Below are positions 9,820-18,047 of a stretch of DNA of 51,067 nucleotides, one piece after another. The DNA comes from Moraxella sp. (lineage in GTDB: Bacteria > Pseudomonadota > Gammaproteobacteria > Pseudomonadales > Moraxellaceae), in NCBI GenBank assembly GCA_030530785.1, contig JAUMUJ010000013.1:1-51067 (forward strand), written 5' to 3'. The notes below the pieces were generated by a model that saw only the letters and a list, made by a program, of their open reading frames with translations, did not search any database and was not told the DNA's origin. The first letter of the stretch is position 1. Each line of letters begins with the position of its first letter. The translations under genes and the position numbers were made by a program.

Positions 9820-10225
9820 CACACTAAAAAATATGTGAGACAGGGTGTTAGCTACTTATCCGCCTACCGCAATAATCATGTTGCCCTAGATGGCAGTAAA
9901 ATACCCGATGATGTGGAGATTGAAAAGACGGGGTGGGAGTTTGTGCCATGAGCCAACTCTGCTAATTTGATGGTGTTTAATACCGCACTTGGGCAGTTGG
10001 TACTGTTTGACATGACTTTAAGGATAAGCTACTGCTTGCATTGACCGAAGCGGTGGACGACACGGGTTATTTGGGGGTCATATGACACATGATGGCAGGT
10101 TATTGGCTGGCTTGCCAAAAAATAAAGGCGTGATTAGTATCAAATGGGCGAATAAGGTCTGTGCTTTTGATTATCAAGTGGACAACACCAAAGATTTAAC
10201 CACGCAAGCGGTTACGTGTCATTGA
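9820..10225 (+). pseudogene. Remnant of a chaperone-usher fimbrial outer-membrane usher (C-terminal part)
   Basis: Reading across frames recovers the end of a FimD/PapC-type usher. At 9844-9950 the frame reads SYLSAYRNNHVALDGSKIP followed by DDVEIEKTGWEFVP, matching the usher pattern of a Tyr-Arg-x-Asn, V-x-L-D and V-P block. Around 9970-10075 pieces such as MVFNTALGQLVLFD and LLALTEAVDDTGYLG appear in other frames. At 10083-10225 THDGRLLAGLPKNKGVISIKW leads to ANKVCAFDYQVD and a final VTCH, the usual usher C-terminus with its two cysteines. Several stops and frameshifts separate these blocks and the upstream two thirds of the gene are absent. The last bases overlap the sitD stop. The bases 9599-9819 show no recognisable gene. 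Confidence 0.65.
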
Positions 10226-11040
10226 TGTTTGGCTTTGGCGACCACCACTGCCAGCACAAACACCACCGCTTGTAGTAGCACAATCGTTGCTCCTGTTGCC
10301 GAGTCTAGATGATAGCTTAAAATCACGCCCAAAAAACTGGTCAGGCACGAACTTGCCACCGCCATCGCCAGCATGGTGTAAAATCGTCTGCATAGGACAA
10401 ATGCTGTGATGCCAGGCGAGATGAGCATTGCCACCACCAAAATCACGCCAACGGCTGACATGGCAACCACAATCGTGGCACAGAGTAGAATAAGCAAGCC
10501 ATAATGGAGTGTCTTAGGCGACAGTCCTGCCACACGGGCATGACTTGGGTCAAAGCAGTATAAAAGCAAATCCTTGCCCTTTAACAGCACTGCCCCCAAA
10601 ATTACCCCACAAATCATCATGGTCTGCACGAGCATTTCACGACTGATACCGAGCAGATTGCCAAACAAAATGTGCTTTAAATGCTGGTCGGTGTCTATCT
10701 TGGTAAACATGACAAGCCCCACGGCAAACATACCTGCAAAGACAATGCCCATGAGTGTGTCTTCTTTGATGCGGGTGTTATTTTTTAAAAATCCCACCGA
10801 TATGGCACATAACAGCCCCGCCACAAATGCCCCAAGCGACATCGGCAATCCCACCCAAAACGCCACAATCACACCCGGAAACACCGCATGGCTAATGGCA
10901 TCTCCCATCAAAGACCAACCCTTTAACACCACAAAACACGACAGTACCGCACATACCGCTCCGACAACGACTGATGACAATAGGGCGTGTTGCATAAAGG
11001 TGTGGGATAACGGTTCGGTAAGAAAATTGATAAGTTGCAT
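10219..11040 (-). CDS. Metal ABC transporter permease (SitD/MntD-like)
   Basis: This is an integral membrane permease of the ABC-3 family for manganese/iron or zinc. The protein is hydrophobic throughout, with the family block GWSLMGDAISHAVFPGV near the N-terminus. I chose ATG 11040 (MQLINFLTEPLSHTFMQ) because it aligns with the start of the adjacent paralogue ([17 protein letters not shown]); a TTG at 11094 would add an unlikely polar 18 residues. It is the last gene of the importer operon, 58 bases after the first permease gene. Two permeases in a row is typical of the Sit/Yfe/Mnt group rather than ZnuABC. The 3' end overlaps the usher remnant on the other strand. Confidence 0.88.
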   Translation of the reverse strand: MQLINFLTEPLSHTFMQHALLSSVVVGAVCAVLSCFVVLKGWSLMGDAISHAVFPGVIVAFWVGLPMSLGAFVAGLLCAISVGFLKNNTRIKEDTLMGIVFAGMFAVGLVMFTKIDTDQHLKHILFGNLLGISREMLVQTMMICGVILGAVLLKGKDLLLYCFDPSHARVAGLSPKTLHYGLLILLCATIVVAMSAVGVILVVAMLISPGITAFVLCRRFYTMLAMAVASSCLTSFLGVILSYHLDSATGATIVLLQAVVFVLAVVVAKAKHQ

Positions 11041-11098
11041 ATTTGGTTTTTTTGATAAATGATGGGGTTGTGGGGGTAAGTGACGTTTGCCCAAAATC

Positions 11099-11968
11099 TT
11101 AAATCAGCCTGTCATTTAAACGCTTTGTTTTAAAACGTTGTGTGATTATCCCAAATTTTGGTGAAAACAAAAATGCCAACACAAACAGCACGGTCTGCAA
11201 GGACACAATCACGCCCCCCGTTGCCCCATCTAGATAGTAGCTAAGATACACGCCAAGCCCGCTGGTGGTTACACCTAAAAACCCTGCGATTAAAATCAGT
11301 GGACGAAACTTATCAGTGAGCTGATATGCCGTAGCCCCTGGGGTAATGACCATCGCAATCACCAAAATCGCCCCCACCGTTTGCAGAGCGGATACCACGC
11401 ACGCTGATAATAGGCTAAAAAACAGCACTTGATACACTTTTGGCGACAATCCGACCGATTTGGCGTGAATTTCATCAAAAAATACCAAAAGTAAATCTTT
11501 CCAAAAAATCAGCAGGAAAACAAGCGACACCGCCATGACAATGCCGACTTGTATCATATCGCCATCGCTAATGCCTAAAATATTGCCAAAAATAATCTCT
11601 TGAACATTGACAGACGTGGGATTGATGGAGATGATAAACAGCCCTAAGGCAAAAAATGTGCTAAAAATAAAGCCAATCACCGCATCTTCTTTTAAATTGG
11701 TTAAAGATTTGACCCACAAAATCGCCAAAGATGCCAATATTCCCGAAAAAAACGCCCCAATCGCATAAGGCAGGCCCAGTGCATACGCAATCGCCACTCC
11801 TGGTACGACCGCATGGGACAAGGCATCGCCAATGAGCGACCAACCCTTTAACATCAAATAAGCCGACAAAAACGCACACACCCCACCCACCACAGACGAC
11901 AGCACCATCGCTTTTACCATGTATTCATAAGCAAATGGCTCGGTAAGCAAGGTCAGTATCTCACTCAT
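11099..11968 (-). CDS. Metal ABC transporter permease (SitC/MntC-like)
   Basis: This is the first of two ABC-3 family permeases in the importer. The 289-residue protein has about eight hydrophobic segments, the conserved block [18 protein letters not shown] near residue 42, and a basic C-terminus. Its ATG overlaps the stop of the ATPase gene (ATGA), so the two are translationally coupled. It probably forms a heterodimer with the following permease. The metal is inferred from the binding-protein gene of the operon, which is of the Mn/Fe type. Confidence 0.9.
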   Translation of the reverse strand: MSEILTLLTEPFAYEYMVKAMVLSSVVGGVCAFLSAYLMLKGWSLIGDALSHAVVPGVAIAYALGLPYAIGAFFSGILASLAILWVKSLTNLKEDAVIGFIFSTFFALGLFIISINPTSVNVQEIIFGNILGISDGDMIQVGIVMAVSLVFLLIFWKDLLLVFFDEIHAKSVGLSPKVYQVLFFSLLSACVVSALQTVGAILVIAMVITPGATAYQLTDKFRPLILIAGFLGVTTSGLGVYLSYYLDGATGGVIVSLQTVLFVLAFLFSPKFGIITQRFKTKRLNDRLI

Positions 11969-12930
11969 GGATTATCCTTAGTCGGTGTTATGATGTCGGT
12001 TTGTACGCCGTCATTTTTTATTCGTTGTGAATTATTCATGTTCACTTGCCCCACACGACCACAATGACCGTGCTTTGGCACATCTTCATGCACTCCATAA
12101 AACACCGCAGGCACTTCATCGTCTGCCAAAATCGTAACGGCACGGCTGTCATCATCATCGTGCAGGTCTTTGCCTGCCAGACGAATTTGCCGTAACACCC
12201 CACCAAACACCCTCTCCAAATTCTCTTGGGTAAAGGTCTCTTTGGTTGTGCCACTAGCCAGTACGGTGCGATTTATCATTACCACTTGGTCGCAAAACTC
12301 TGGAATCGTCCCCAGATTATGCGTGGAGATTAAAATCAAATGTCCGTCTGCTCGCAGTGCATCAAGCAAAGTCATAATCGCCTTCTCGGTTTTGACGTCC
12401 ACGCCTGTAAATGGCTCGTCTAGTAGAATGATTTTGCTCTCTTGTGCCAATGCTCGTGCCAAAAACACCCGCTTTTTTTGTCCACCTGACAGCTCGCTGA
12501 TTTGTCTGTCCTTTAAATGACTGATGTCTACCCGAGCCATCGCATCGGCGACCTTTTGGCGGTCGGTTGCTTTGGGCAGTCGCAAAAAATTCATGTGTCC
12601 GTACCGTCCCATCATGACCACGTCATGAACCGACACGGGAAATTGCCAATCCACTTCGTCCGCTTGTGGCACATAGGCGACAAGGTTTTGTTTTAAGGCG
12701 GTGTGAATGGGTAAGTTGCAGAGTAAAATTTGCCCCGATTGGGGTTTAATCAGTCCCATGATGGACTTAAACAGTGTGGATTTGCCAGAGCCGTTTACCC
12801 CAACCAATGCACAAGTTGTGCCACCTGTTAGGGTAAAGCTCATATCAAACAGGGCGTGATGACCGTTGGCATAACGCACGGACAAATCCTGAACGCTGAT
12901 GCTGGCGGTTAAATCGTGAATGTGTGTCAT
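11965..12930 (-). CDS. Metal ABC transporter ATP-binding protein (SitB/MntB-like), with C-terminal tail
   Basis: This is the cytoplasmic ATPase that powers the metal importer. Walker [10 protein letters not shown], signature LSGGQKKR and Walker [13 protein letters not shown] are present in the usual order. At 321 residues it is longer than many homologues; after the conserved domain, which ends near VFGGVLRQI, about 80 residues remain. They include an acidic DDDDS stretch and a His/Cys cluster ([11 protein letters not shown]) that could sense or bind metal. The start ATG follows a gap of 59 bases after the small membrane-protein gene. The stop overlaps the first permease. Confidence 0.92.
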   Translation of the reverse strand: MTHIHDLTASISVQDLSVRYANGHHALFDMSFTLTGGTTCALVGVNGSGKSTLFKSIMGLIKPQSGQILLCNLPIHTALKQNLVAYVPQADEVDWQFPVSVHDVVMMGRYGHMNFLRLPKATDRQKVADAMARVDISHLKDRQISELSGGQKKRVFLARALAQESKIILLDEPFTGVDVKTEKAIMTLLDALRADGHLILISTHNLGTIPEFCDQVVMINRTVLASGTTKETFTQENLERVFGGVLRQIRLAGKDLHDDDDSRAVTILADDEVPAVFYGVHEDVPKHGHCGRVGQVNMNNSQRIKNDGVQTDIITPTKDNP

Positions 12931-12989
12931 AATTGCTAAAAACTGATTTAAAAAAGATAGAAATTTTTAAAATTCCCATATTTTTTAAA

Positions 12990-13301
12990 TCAAATACTCA
13001 ATCTTGCCATGATTGAATGATAAATCAAAAATACATAAAGTCCACTGATAACAGCAAATAGCCACTCTTTGTATTGCCATTTGATAAAAGGTACAATCGC
13101 CATAAAGCTAAGCAATATCAATGCCATAACACCTGTTGGTGCGATAAAAAATGGAGCAAACAACCCTACAAAAAACCCTGCAAACGCATCTAATAAAGAG
13201 CTGTCGGACGTAAAATAGTGATAACAAAAAAAGCCTAAATATAAAATCCAAGGCGATAACATTGCTACATATTTTGGATATTTCATCATCAAAACAACCA
13301 T
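12990..13301 (-). CDS. Small membrane protein inside the metal importer operon
   Basis: I do not recognise this 103-residue protein. It has three to four hydrophobic segments (around residues 12-28, 36-50, 57-73 and 82-96), short polar loops and no cysteine cluster. It may start at 13301 or, more naturally, at the tandem ATGs at 13289/13286 (MMKYPKYVA). It lies between the binding-protein gene and the ATPase gene on the same strand, just after a strong hairpin. Its position suggests a role in, or co-regulation with, metal uptake, but there is no motif to prove it. Confidence 0.6.
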   Translation of the reverse strand: MVVLMMKYPKYVAMLSPWILYLGFFCYHYFTSDSSLLDAFAGFFVGLFAPFFIAPTGVMALILLSFMAIVPFIKWQYKEWLFAVISGLYVFLIYHSIMARLSI

Positions 13302-13308
13302 TCAAAAA

Positions 13309-13340
13309 TTTGGCAAGATACCGTATTTTATCTTGCCAAA
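13309..13340 (-). terminator. Intercistronic hairpin, probable attenuating terminator
   Basis: A perfect 12-bp inverted repeat (tttggcaagata / tatcttgccaaa) with an 8-base loop. On the minus strand it follows the binding-protein stop by 12 bases and is followed by a short T run. It should reduce transcription into the rest of the operon or protect the upstream mRNA, so the binding protein would be made in excess over the membrane parts. Confidence 0.75.
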
Positions 13341-13352
13341 TCGCCTTGTCAA

Positions 13353-14282
13353 TTATTTTTGAGATTTTGCGTCTTCAAAGCCTTGAACCACCGTACTTAC
13401 TGTTACGTTTAATAGGTCAAGATAGGTTGGCACGGCACCGTCTTTTTCGCTTAGGCTATCCACATACAGTACGCCACCATAATATGCCCCCGATTCTTTG
13501 GCGACTTGTTTGGCAGGTTTGTCTGAAATGGTGCTTTCGCTAAATACCACAGGGATTTTGTTGGCTTTGACGGTGTCAATGAGTGCCTTGACCTGCTGGG
13601 GCGTGCCTTGTTGCTCGGCGTTGATGTCCCACAGGTAGGCTTCTTTTAGCCCATAGTCTTTGGCAAGGTAGCTAAACGCCCCTTCTGAGGTAACCAGCCA
13701 CCGCTCATTTTCGGGGATTTGGGCAAGTTTGGCACGAAGTGGTTCGTCTAGGGCTTTGATTTTTTGGACATATTCTTCGGCATTTTTGGTGTACACGGCT
13801 TTGTTTTTTGGGTCGTGTGTGATAAAGGCGTTTTTGATGTTTTCCACATAAATCAAGGCATTAGATGGCGACATCCAAGCGTGCGGATTTGGCAAATCCT
13901 GATATGACCCTGCTTTGATGGGCAGGGGTGTGATGCCGTCTGTTACCACCACCGAAGGGGTGTCTTTGGCGTTTTGGTAGAATTTTTCAAACCAGCGTTC
14001 CAAATTCATGCCGTTGTACAGCACCAAATCCGCTGTCTGCACTTTGGCGATGTCTTTGGGGGTGGGTTCATAGTCGTGAACTTCCGCCCCTGCCTTAATG
14101 ATGGAATGAACGTCCGCCACATCCCCTGCGACATTTTGGGCAATGTCAGCGATGACGGTAAAAGTGGTGATGACGGTCATTTTGTCGGTTTGGGTGGGCT
14201 TATCGGGAGTGTTGTTATTGCCACAGCCGAGCAAAAATAAACACAAACCAAAGCAAGTCATGAGAGCGTTTAGGGTTTTCAT
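13353..14282 (-). CDS. Metal ABC transporter substrate-binding lipoprotein (SitA/MntA/PsaA type)
   Basis: This is the periplasmic lipoprotein that captures metal and delivers it to the permeases. The leader ends in a lipobox LLGC with the modified cysteine at residue 20. The four expected metal ligands are visible in context: His in VHDYEPTP, His in NPHAWMSP, Glu in TSEGAFSYLAKDYGL and Asp in YVDSLSEKDG. The His-His-Glu-Asp set and the absence of a His-rich loop point to the Mn/Fe group (PsaA, SitA, YfeA) rather than zinc ZnuA. It is the first gene of the operon and is preceded by a Fur-like palindrome. Confidence 0.9.
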   Translation of the reverse strand: MKTLNALMTCFGLCLFLLGCGNNNTPDKPTQTDKMTVITTFTVIADIAQNVAGDVADVHSIIKAGAEVHDYEPTPKDIAKVQTADLVLYNGMNLERWFEKFYQNAKDTPSVVVTDGITPLPIKAGSYQDLPNPHAWMSPSNALIYVENIKNAFITHDPKNKAVYTKNAEEYVQKIKALDEPLRAKLAQIPENERWLVTSEGAFSYLAKDYGLKEAYLWDINAEQQGTPQQVKALIDTVKANKIPVVFSESTISDKPAKQVAKESGAYYGGVLYVDSLSEKDGAVPTYLDLLNVTVSTVVQGFEDAKSQK

Positions 14283-14334
14283 CGTATGTCCATGATTGTC
14301 GCCAAATGAAATTTACAGTCCGCATTTTGACTTT

Positions 14335-14355
14335 AAATGATAATTATGCTCATTT
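14335..14355. promoter_or_regulatory. Fur/MntR-like operator candidate upstream of metal importer
   Basis: The sequence aaatgataattatgctcatt is an AT-rich palindrome with arms aaatga and tcattt around a 9-base centre, about 53 bases before the binding-protein ATG. It resembles a Fur-family box (core AATGATAAT). Which metalloregulator binds it cannot be told from sequence. Confidence 0.5.
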
Positions 14356-14442
14356 ATCATGTATTAAAGATAAGTTTTGACATGATACCGAAATCCAGTT
14401 GCTTTGTAAATATTGATTTTTTGATAAAAAATTAAAATTATA

Positions 14443-15300
14443 TTAAGTTTTATCAATCAATCTTTGTTGTCCTGCCCAATGCCGTGCAAACTGATGGGCT
14501 ATCCTGCCTGAACGTCCGCCCCGAGAGCTTGCCCATTGTAGGGCTTGGGTCTGGGCGGTGTCATCAAATTTGCTATCGTATCTGGACAGATGATGGCGGA
14601 CGATGTCAAGGTAGGTGTCTTGGTTCATCGGATAAAATGACAACCAAAGCCCAAAGCGGTCAGACAGTGATACGGTTTCGTCTATGGTCTCATAAGGATT
14701 GACCTCATCGGTCTGCCCGTTATAAATGCTGACGTTGTCTTTCATCAGTTGGGGGAGCAGGTGACGGCGGTTACTGGTGGCGTAGATAAGTAGGCGGTCT
14801 TGTTCACTGTCTAACGCCCCGTCCAGCACGCTTTTTAGGGTGCGGTAGCTTTCATCATGGTTGTTAAATGCTAAATCATCACAATAAACGACATATCGGC
14901 AGTGGTTATCGGCTTGTTTGATGGCGTGGCGGATTTTATCAAGGTGTCGTAGGTCGTCTCGGGCAACTTCTATGACCCGAAGTCCGTCTTGGTGGTAGGC
15001 ATTTAGCAATGCTCTGATGAGTGATGATTTGCCCGCCCCTCGTGTGCCTGTCATCAATACATGGTTGGCAGGTAGGTTTTGTAAAAATTGGCGGGTATTG
15101 GCGATAAGTTTGGTTTTTTGAGTGTCAATGCCAATCAAATCATCAAGAGATAGGGTCAAGCTGACATCTATCGGTGTTAGCGTGCCTGAGCGACCGCCGA
15201 CCCAGCGATATGCCAATACGGTGGGATCAAGGCTGATGGAGCGAGTGGTGCGTTCGGTCAAGTAAGCGGTGGCAAGACTGATGAGTGATGGCGGTAGCAT
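14443..15300 (-). CDS. DUF815-family AAA ATPase
   Basis: This is an ATP-binding protein of the DUF815 family, whose role is not established. Walker A GTRGAGKSS is at residues 85-93 and a Walker B-like YVVYCDDLAFNN follows about 50 residues later, then a sensor-like YATSNRRHL. The C-terminal helical part contains RGGRSGRIAHQFARHW, typical of the family. At 285 residues it has normal length. The gene begins 8 bases after the upstream partner's stop, so the two form an operon. Confidence 0.85.
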   Translation of the reverse strand: MLPPSLISLATAYLTERTTRSISLDPTVLAYRWVGGRSGTLTPIDVSLTLSLDDLIGIDTQKTKLIANTRQFLQNLPANHVLMTGTRGAGKSSLIRALLNAYHQDGLRVIEVARDDLRHLDKIRHAIKQADNHCRYVVYCDDLAFNNHDESYRTLKSVLDGALDSEQDRLLIYATSNRRHLLPQLMKDNVSIYNGQTDEVNPYETIDETVSLSDRFGLWLSFYPMNQDTYLDIVRHHLSRYDSKFDDTAQTQALQWASSRGGRSGRIAHQFARHWAGQQRLIDKT

Positions 15301-15308
15301 GGTGTTTC

Positions 15309-16007
15309 CTAGCGGTTGGCGTGGATTTGGTTGATGATGGCAAGCTCATTGGTCATAAAAGGAGCAACAAAATCATCAATGTTTTTTAAGGGTTTCATGG
15401 CGATAAGACCATCGTTGATAAAATCATATAGGGGCTGATAACCGTTATTATATGCCATCTTTTTGGCAAGTTTAAAGGCGTTTTGCAAAATAAAAGAATT
15501 AAAATATTTATCCGACTGTTGGCAAACATCAGCGATGGCATAAATTTGGGCGGTACGTGCATCTTTGGCATTGGCTTTTTGGTACAGCGTGGTCATGAGC
15601 GTGTCGTCTATGGGCTGATGGGGGTGTTCGTCTTGGCAAATCTGTGCCAATGCCAAATCAAGCTCTACGGTCTGTACGGCACATTGTACGCCAAGCACGC
15701 CTGCCCCCAGAGCGTTGGTGGGAATGAGTTTTTCAAGTTTACCCGAGCCATTTAGGGCGTTATGTCCTGCGGTTAAAAGTTGGTCGGCTAAGACGTCAAA
15801 TTCATCATCGCCATAAATCCTGTCTATCAAATAATTGGCAAGCGGGGCGGTTTTGTCATCGCTAAATAGGGCGTGGTTGGTGTGTTTGATACGCTGTTTT
15901 TGCCAGTGTTGTATGGCAATCAGTGTCTGTTTTAGGGCGGGGCTTGTGTGGTGGGATAGGGATTTGTAGGCGGTTAGGGTGTCTACTAGGGTTTGGATTT
16001 GGCTCAT
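15309..16007 (-). CDS. Helical hypothetical protein, possibly of the FFLEELY-motif family
   Basis: This 232-residue protein seems all-helical, with no signal peptide or membrane segment. The N-terminal part has the pattern IQHWQKQRIKHTNHALFSD then YLIDRIYGDDEF, which resembles Moraxellaceae proteins described as having an FFLEELY motif (a WQ-R-T helix followed by an A-x-F-hydrophobic-x-x-x-YG helix). That assignment is tentative and from memory. It precedes the DUF815 ATPase by 8 bases, so the products may work together. The function is unknown. Confidence 0.7.
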   Translation of the reverse strand: MSQIQTLVDTLTAYKSLSHHTSPALKQTLIAIQHWQKQRIKHTNHALFSDDKTAPLANYLIDRIYGDDEFDVLADQLLTAGHNALNGSGKLEKLIPTNALGAGVLGVQCAVQTVELDLALAQICQDEHPHQPIDDTLMTTLYQKANAKDARTAQIYAIADVCQQSDKYFNSFILQNAFKLAKKMAYNNGYQPLYDFINDGLIAMKPLKNIDDFVAPFMTNELAIINQIHANR

Positions 16008-16209
16008 GATGGTTGAAAAATTGTGAAAATGGGCAAAGTTTATGGGGTAATTTGGTGGATTTTCAAGCCTGTTATTTGGTGGTTTTGTTGGTATTGAGTT
16101 ATGCGTGATTATGGTTTATGATACACCGCTTAGCAGTTTTAACCAATCGCATCACACGCTTATGAATTTTACCAACCGTTCTAAAAAATACCTAAACTAT
16201 CTGTGATTA

Positions 16210-17898
16210 TTGCTGTTTGCCACTGCTTTGGGGGTGTCATTTTGGGCAAGCTCGGCATGGTTGCAGTTGTGCTATGGTTTGGCGTTGTTTTTGTTTGGTA
16301 TGCAGTGCATAGAAGAAGGTTTGCACAGCACCGCAGGCGGGACGCTTGAACGCTTGATGACCAAAAGTACCGCCACGCCCTTTAAGGGGTTTTTGTTTGG
16401 GGCGGGTTCTACATTTATATTACAGTCAAATACGCTGGTGTCGCTTTTGACCATTGCTTTTTTAAGCACGGGCATGATTACGCTGGCAGGCGGTATTGCC
16501 ATCATCTTTGGGACAAACTTGGGGGCGACAACGGGCATTTGGTTGCTGGCATTGGTCGGTCAAAGTGTCAGCTTATCGCCTGTGGCAATCCCCATGTTGG
16601 TCTTTGGGATTTTGATAGGATTTTTTGGTGGGCAAACCAAAGCCATCGGACGGATTTTGGTGGGGGTGGCTCTGATTTTTATGGGGATTGATGCCATCAA
16701 AAACGGCTTTGGAGCGTTTGGCGGTCAGCTTGATTTTGTGTCTTTAAATTTTAGTCCGACTTTGGAAGTGCTGACCTTTGCAGGGATTGGTTTTGTACTG
16801 ACTTGCATTTTACAGTCATCGCACGCCACCTTGATTTTAACTTTAACGGCTCTTGCCAGTGGTCAAATCACCTTAGAGCAGTCTTTTGCCATTGCGGTGG
16901 GGTCAAACTTAGGCTCATCAGCCACCACCGCTTTGATGGGGGCAATCGGAAGCGACAGGTCGGGGCAACGACTTGCTTTGGCACATCTGGTTTTTAATGG
17001 GGTTACGGCGTTGATTTGCTTTGTGTTGTGGCTACCGATGACGGTGATTGTACAAGTCGTTGCTGAGCTTGCAGATTTTTCGCCATTGATACAGCTTGCG
17101 TTATTTCATACGCTGTTTAATATGCTGGGCGTGGCGGTGTTTTGGCGGTGGCAGGGCGTGCTGGCAAATGCTTTGACAAAAATTCTGCCCGACAAACCCA
17201 CCACCAAACTGTTGCCCGATGGTTCACAGGCGGTCATGCCACGCCATCTTGACCCTAATGCCTTATTATCATCAGATGTCGCCATGCGTGCGGTGGTCAA
17301 AGAAATCCGCCATTTAACAACACTAAGTATAGAGGTCGTCTGCCATGCGGTATTTATCAAAAATGACAACCTATACCAAAATCGCACCTCCCTTGATGAG
17401 CCAGTTGCACCATTTGAGTCTAACATACAGGCTTTATACGAGTGGCAAATCAAGCCTTTATACGGGGAGATTTTGGATTTTACCAGCAAGATGGACATTG
17501 ACGAAGCGGACAGTCGCCAAGATGAGCTGACGGCGGTGCATTTGGTGGCTTTCTCTCTTTTGGGTATGGTCAAAGATGCCAAGCATTTACAAAAAAACAT
17601 GATTCATTTTTTGGCGGACAAAGACAATCCTGCTCATTATGAATACATGGCACTAAGAGAACATTTGTTTTACACTTTAAAGCATTTTGACACAGCACAG
17701 CCATCTGATGAATGGCTAGAAAAACACATAGATGAGCTAGAACAGATGCGTCAAGACATTTTGCACCGTTTGGGCTTAGATGAACTGGACAACGCACAGG
17801 TTTCGTCCATCATGAATGACATTAACTATGTTCGCCGTATAGAACAAGGGGCGTTAGAGATACTGGTGGGAGCAGGTGAGATGTTGGCGTTGCGGTAA
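16210..17898 (+). CDS. Na/Pi cotransporter family protein with PhoU-like C-terminal domain, original start disrupted
   Basis: This is an inner-membrane sodium-phosphate cotransporter of the NptA/YjbB type. Two internal repeats carry the family's polar turns QSNTLVSLLT with GTNLGATTG, and QSSHATLILT with GSNLGSSATT. The last 200 residues are a helical PhoU-like domain. In the same frame, an ATG at 16162 reads MNFTNRSKKYLNYL, then a TGA at 16204, then LLLFATALGVSFWASSAW, so the first hydrophobic segment is split by a stop codon. The product must restart at TTG 16210 (562 residues) or later, or the gene is inactive. The remainder has no defect. The neighbouring Pit gene could compensate. Confidence 0.85.
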   Translation: MLFATALGVSFWASSAWLQLCYGLALFLFGMQCIEEGLHSTAGGTLERLMTKSTATPFKGFLFGAGSTFILQSNTLVSLLTIAFLSTGMITLAGGIAIIFGTNLGATTGIWLLALVGQSVSLSPVAIPMLVFGILIGFFGGQTKAIGRILVGVALIFMGIDAIKNGFGAFGGQLDFVSLNFSPTLEVLTFAGIGFVLTCILQSSHATLILTLTALASGQITLEQSFAIAVGSNLGSSATTALMGAIGSDRSGQRLALAHLVFNGVTALICFVLWLPMTVIVQVVAELADFSPLIQLALFHTLFNMLGVAVFWRWQGVLANALTKILPDKPTTKLLPDGSQAVMPRHLDPNALLSSDVAMRAVVKEIRHLTTLSIEVVCHAVFIKNDNLYQNRTSLDEPVAPFESNIQALYEWQIKPLYGEILDFTSKMDIDEADSRQDELTAVHLVAFSLLGMVKDAKHLQKNMIHFLADKDNPAHYEYMALREHLFYTLKHFDTAQPSDEWLEKHIDELEQMRQDILHRLGLDELDNAQVSSIMNDINYVRRIEQGALEILVGAGEMLALR

Positions 17899-18047
17899 AT
17901 TATAAATGCATGAAAAAATATTTTGACCCAGCGACACAATGGCACTAAATAAATGTTGCTGAATATGTTAAAATTACCATATATAGAATGTCATCATGTA
18001 AAAACCATGACTGACCTGTGAGACGATTTTATTTTTTGGCGGATTTT

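Noticed and set aside
17990-18025. Possible PhoB box (TGTCAT...TGAC) before the Pit gene
   Set aside because: The half sites have wrong spacing and poor match to the CTGTCAT direct-repeat consensus.
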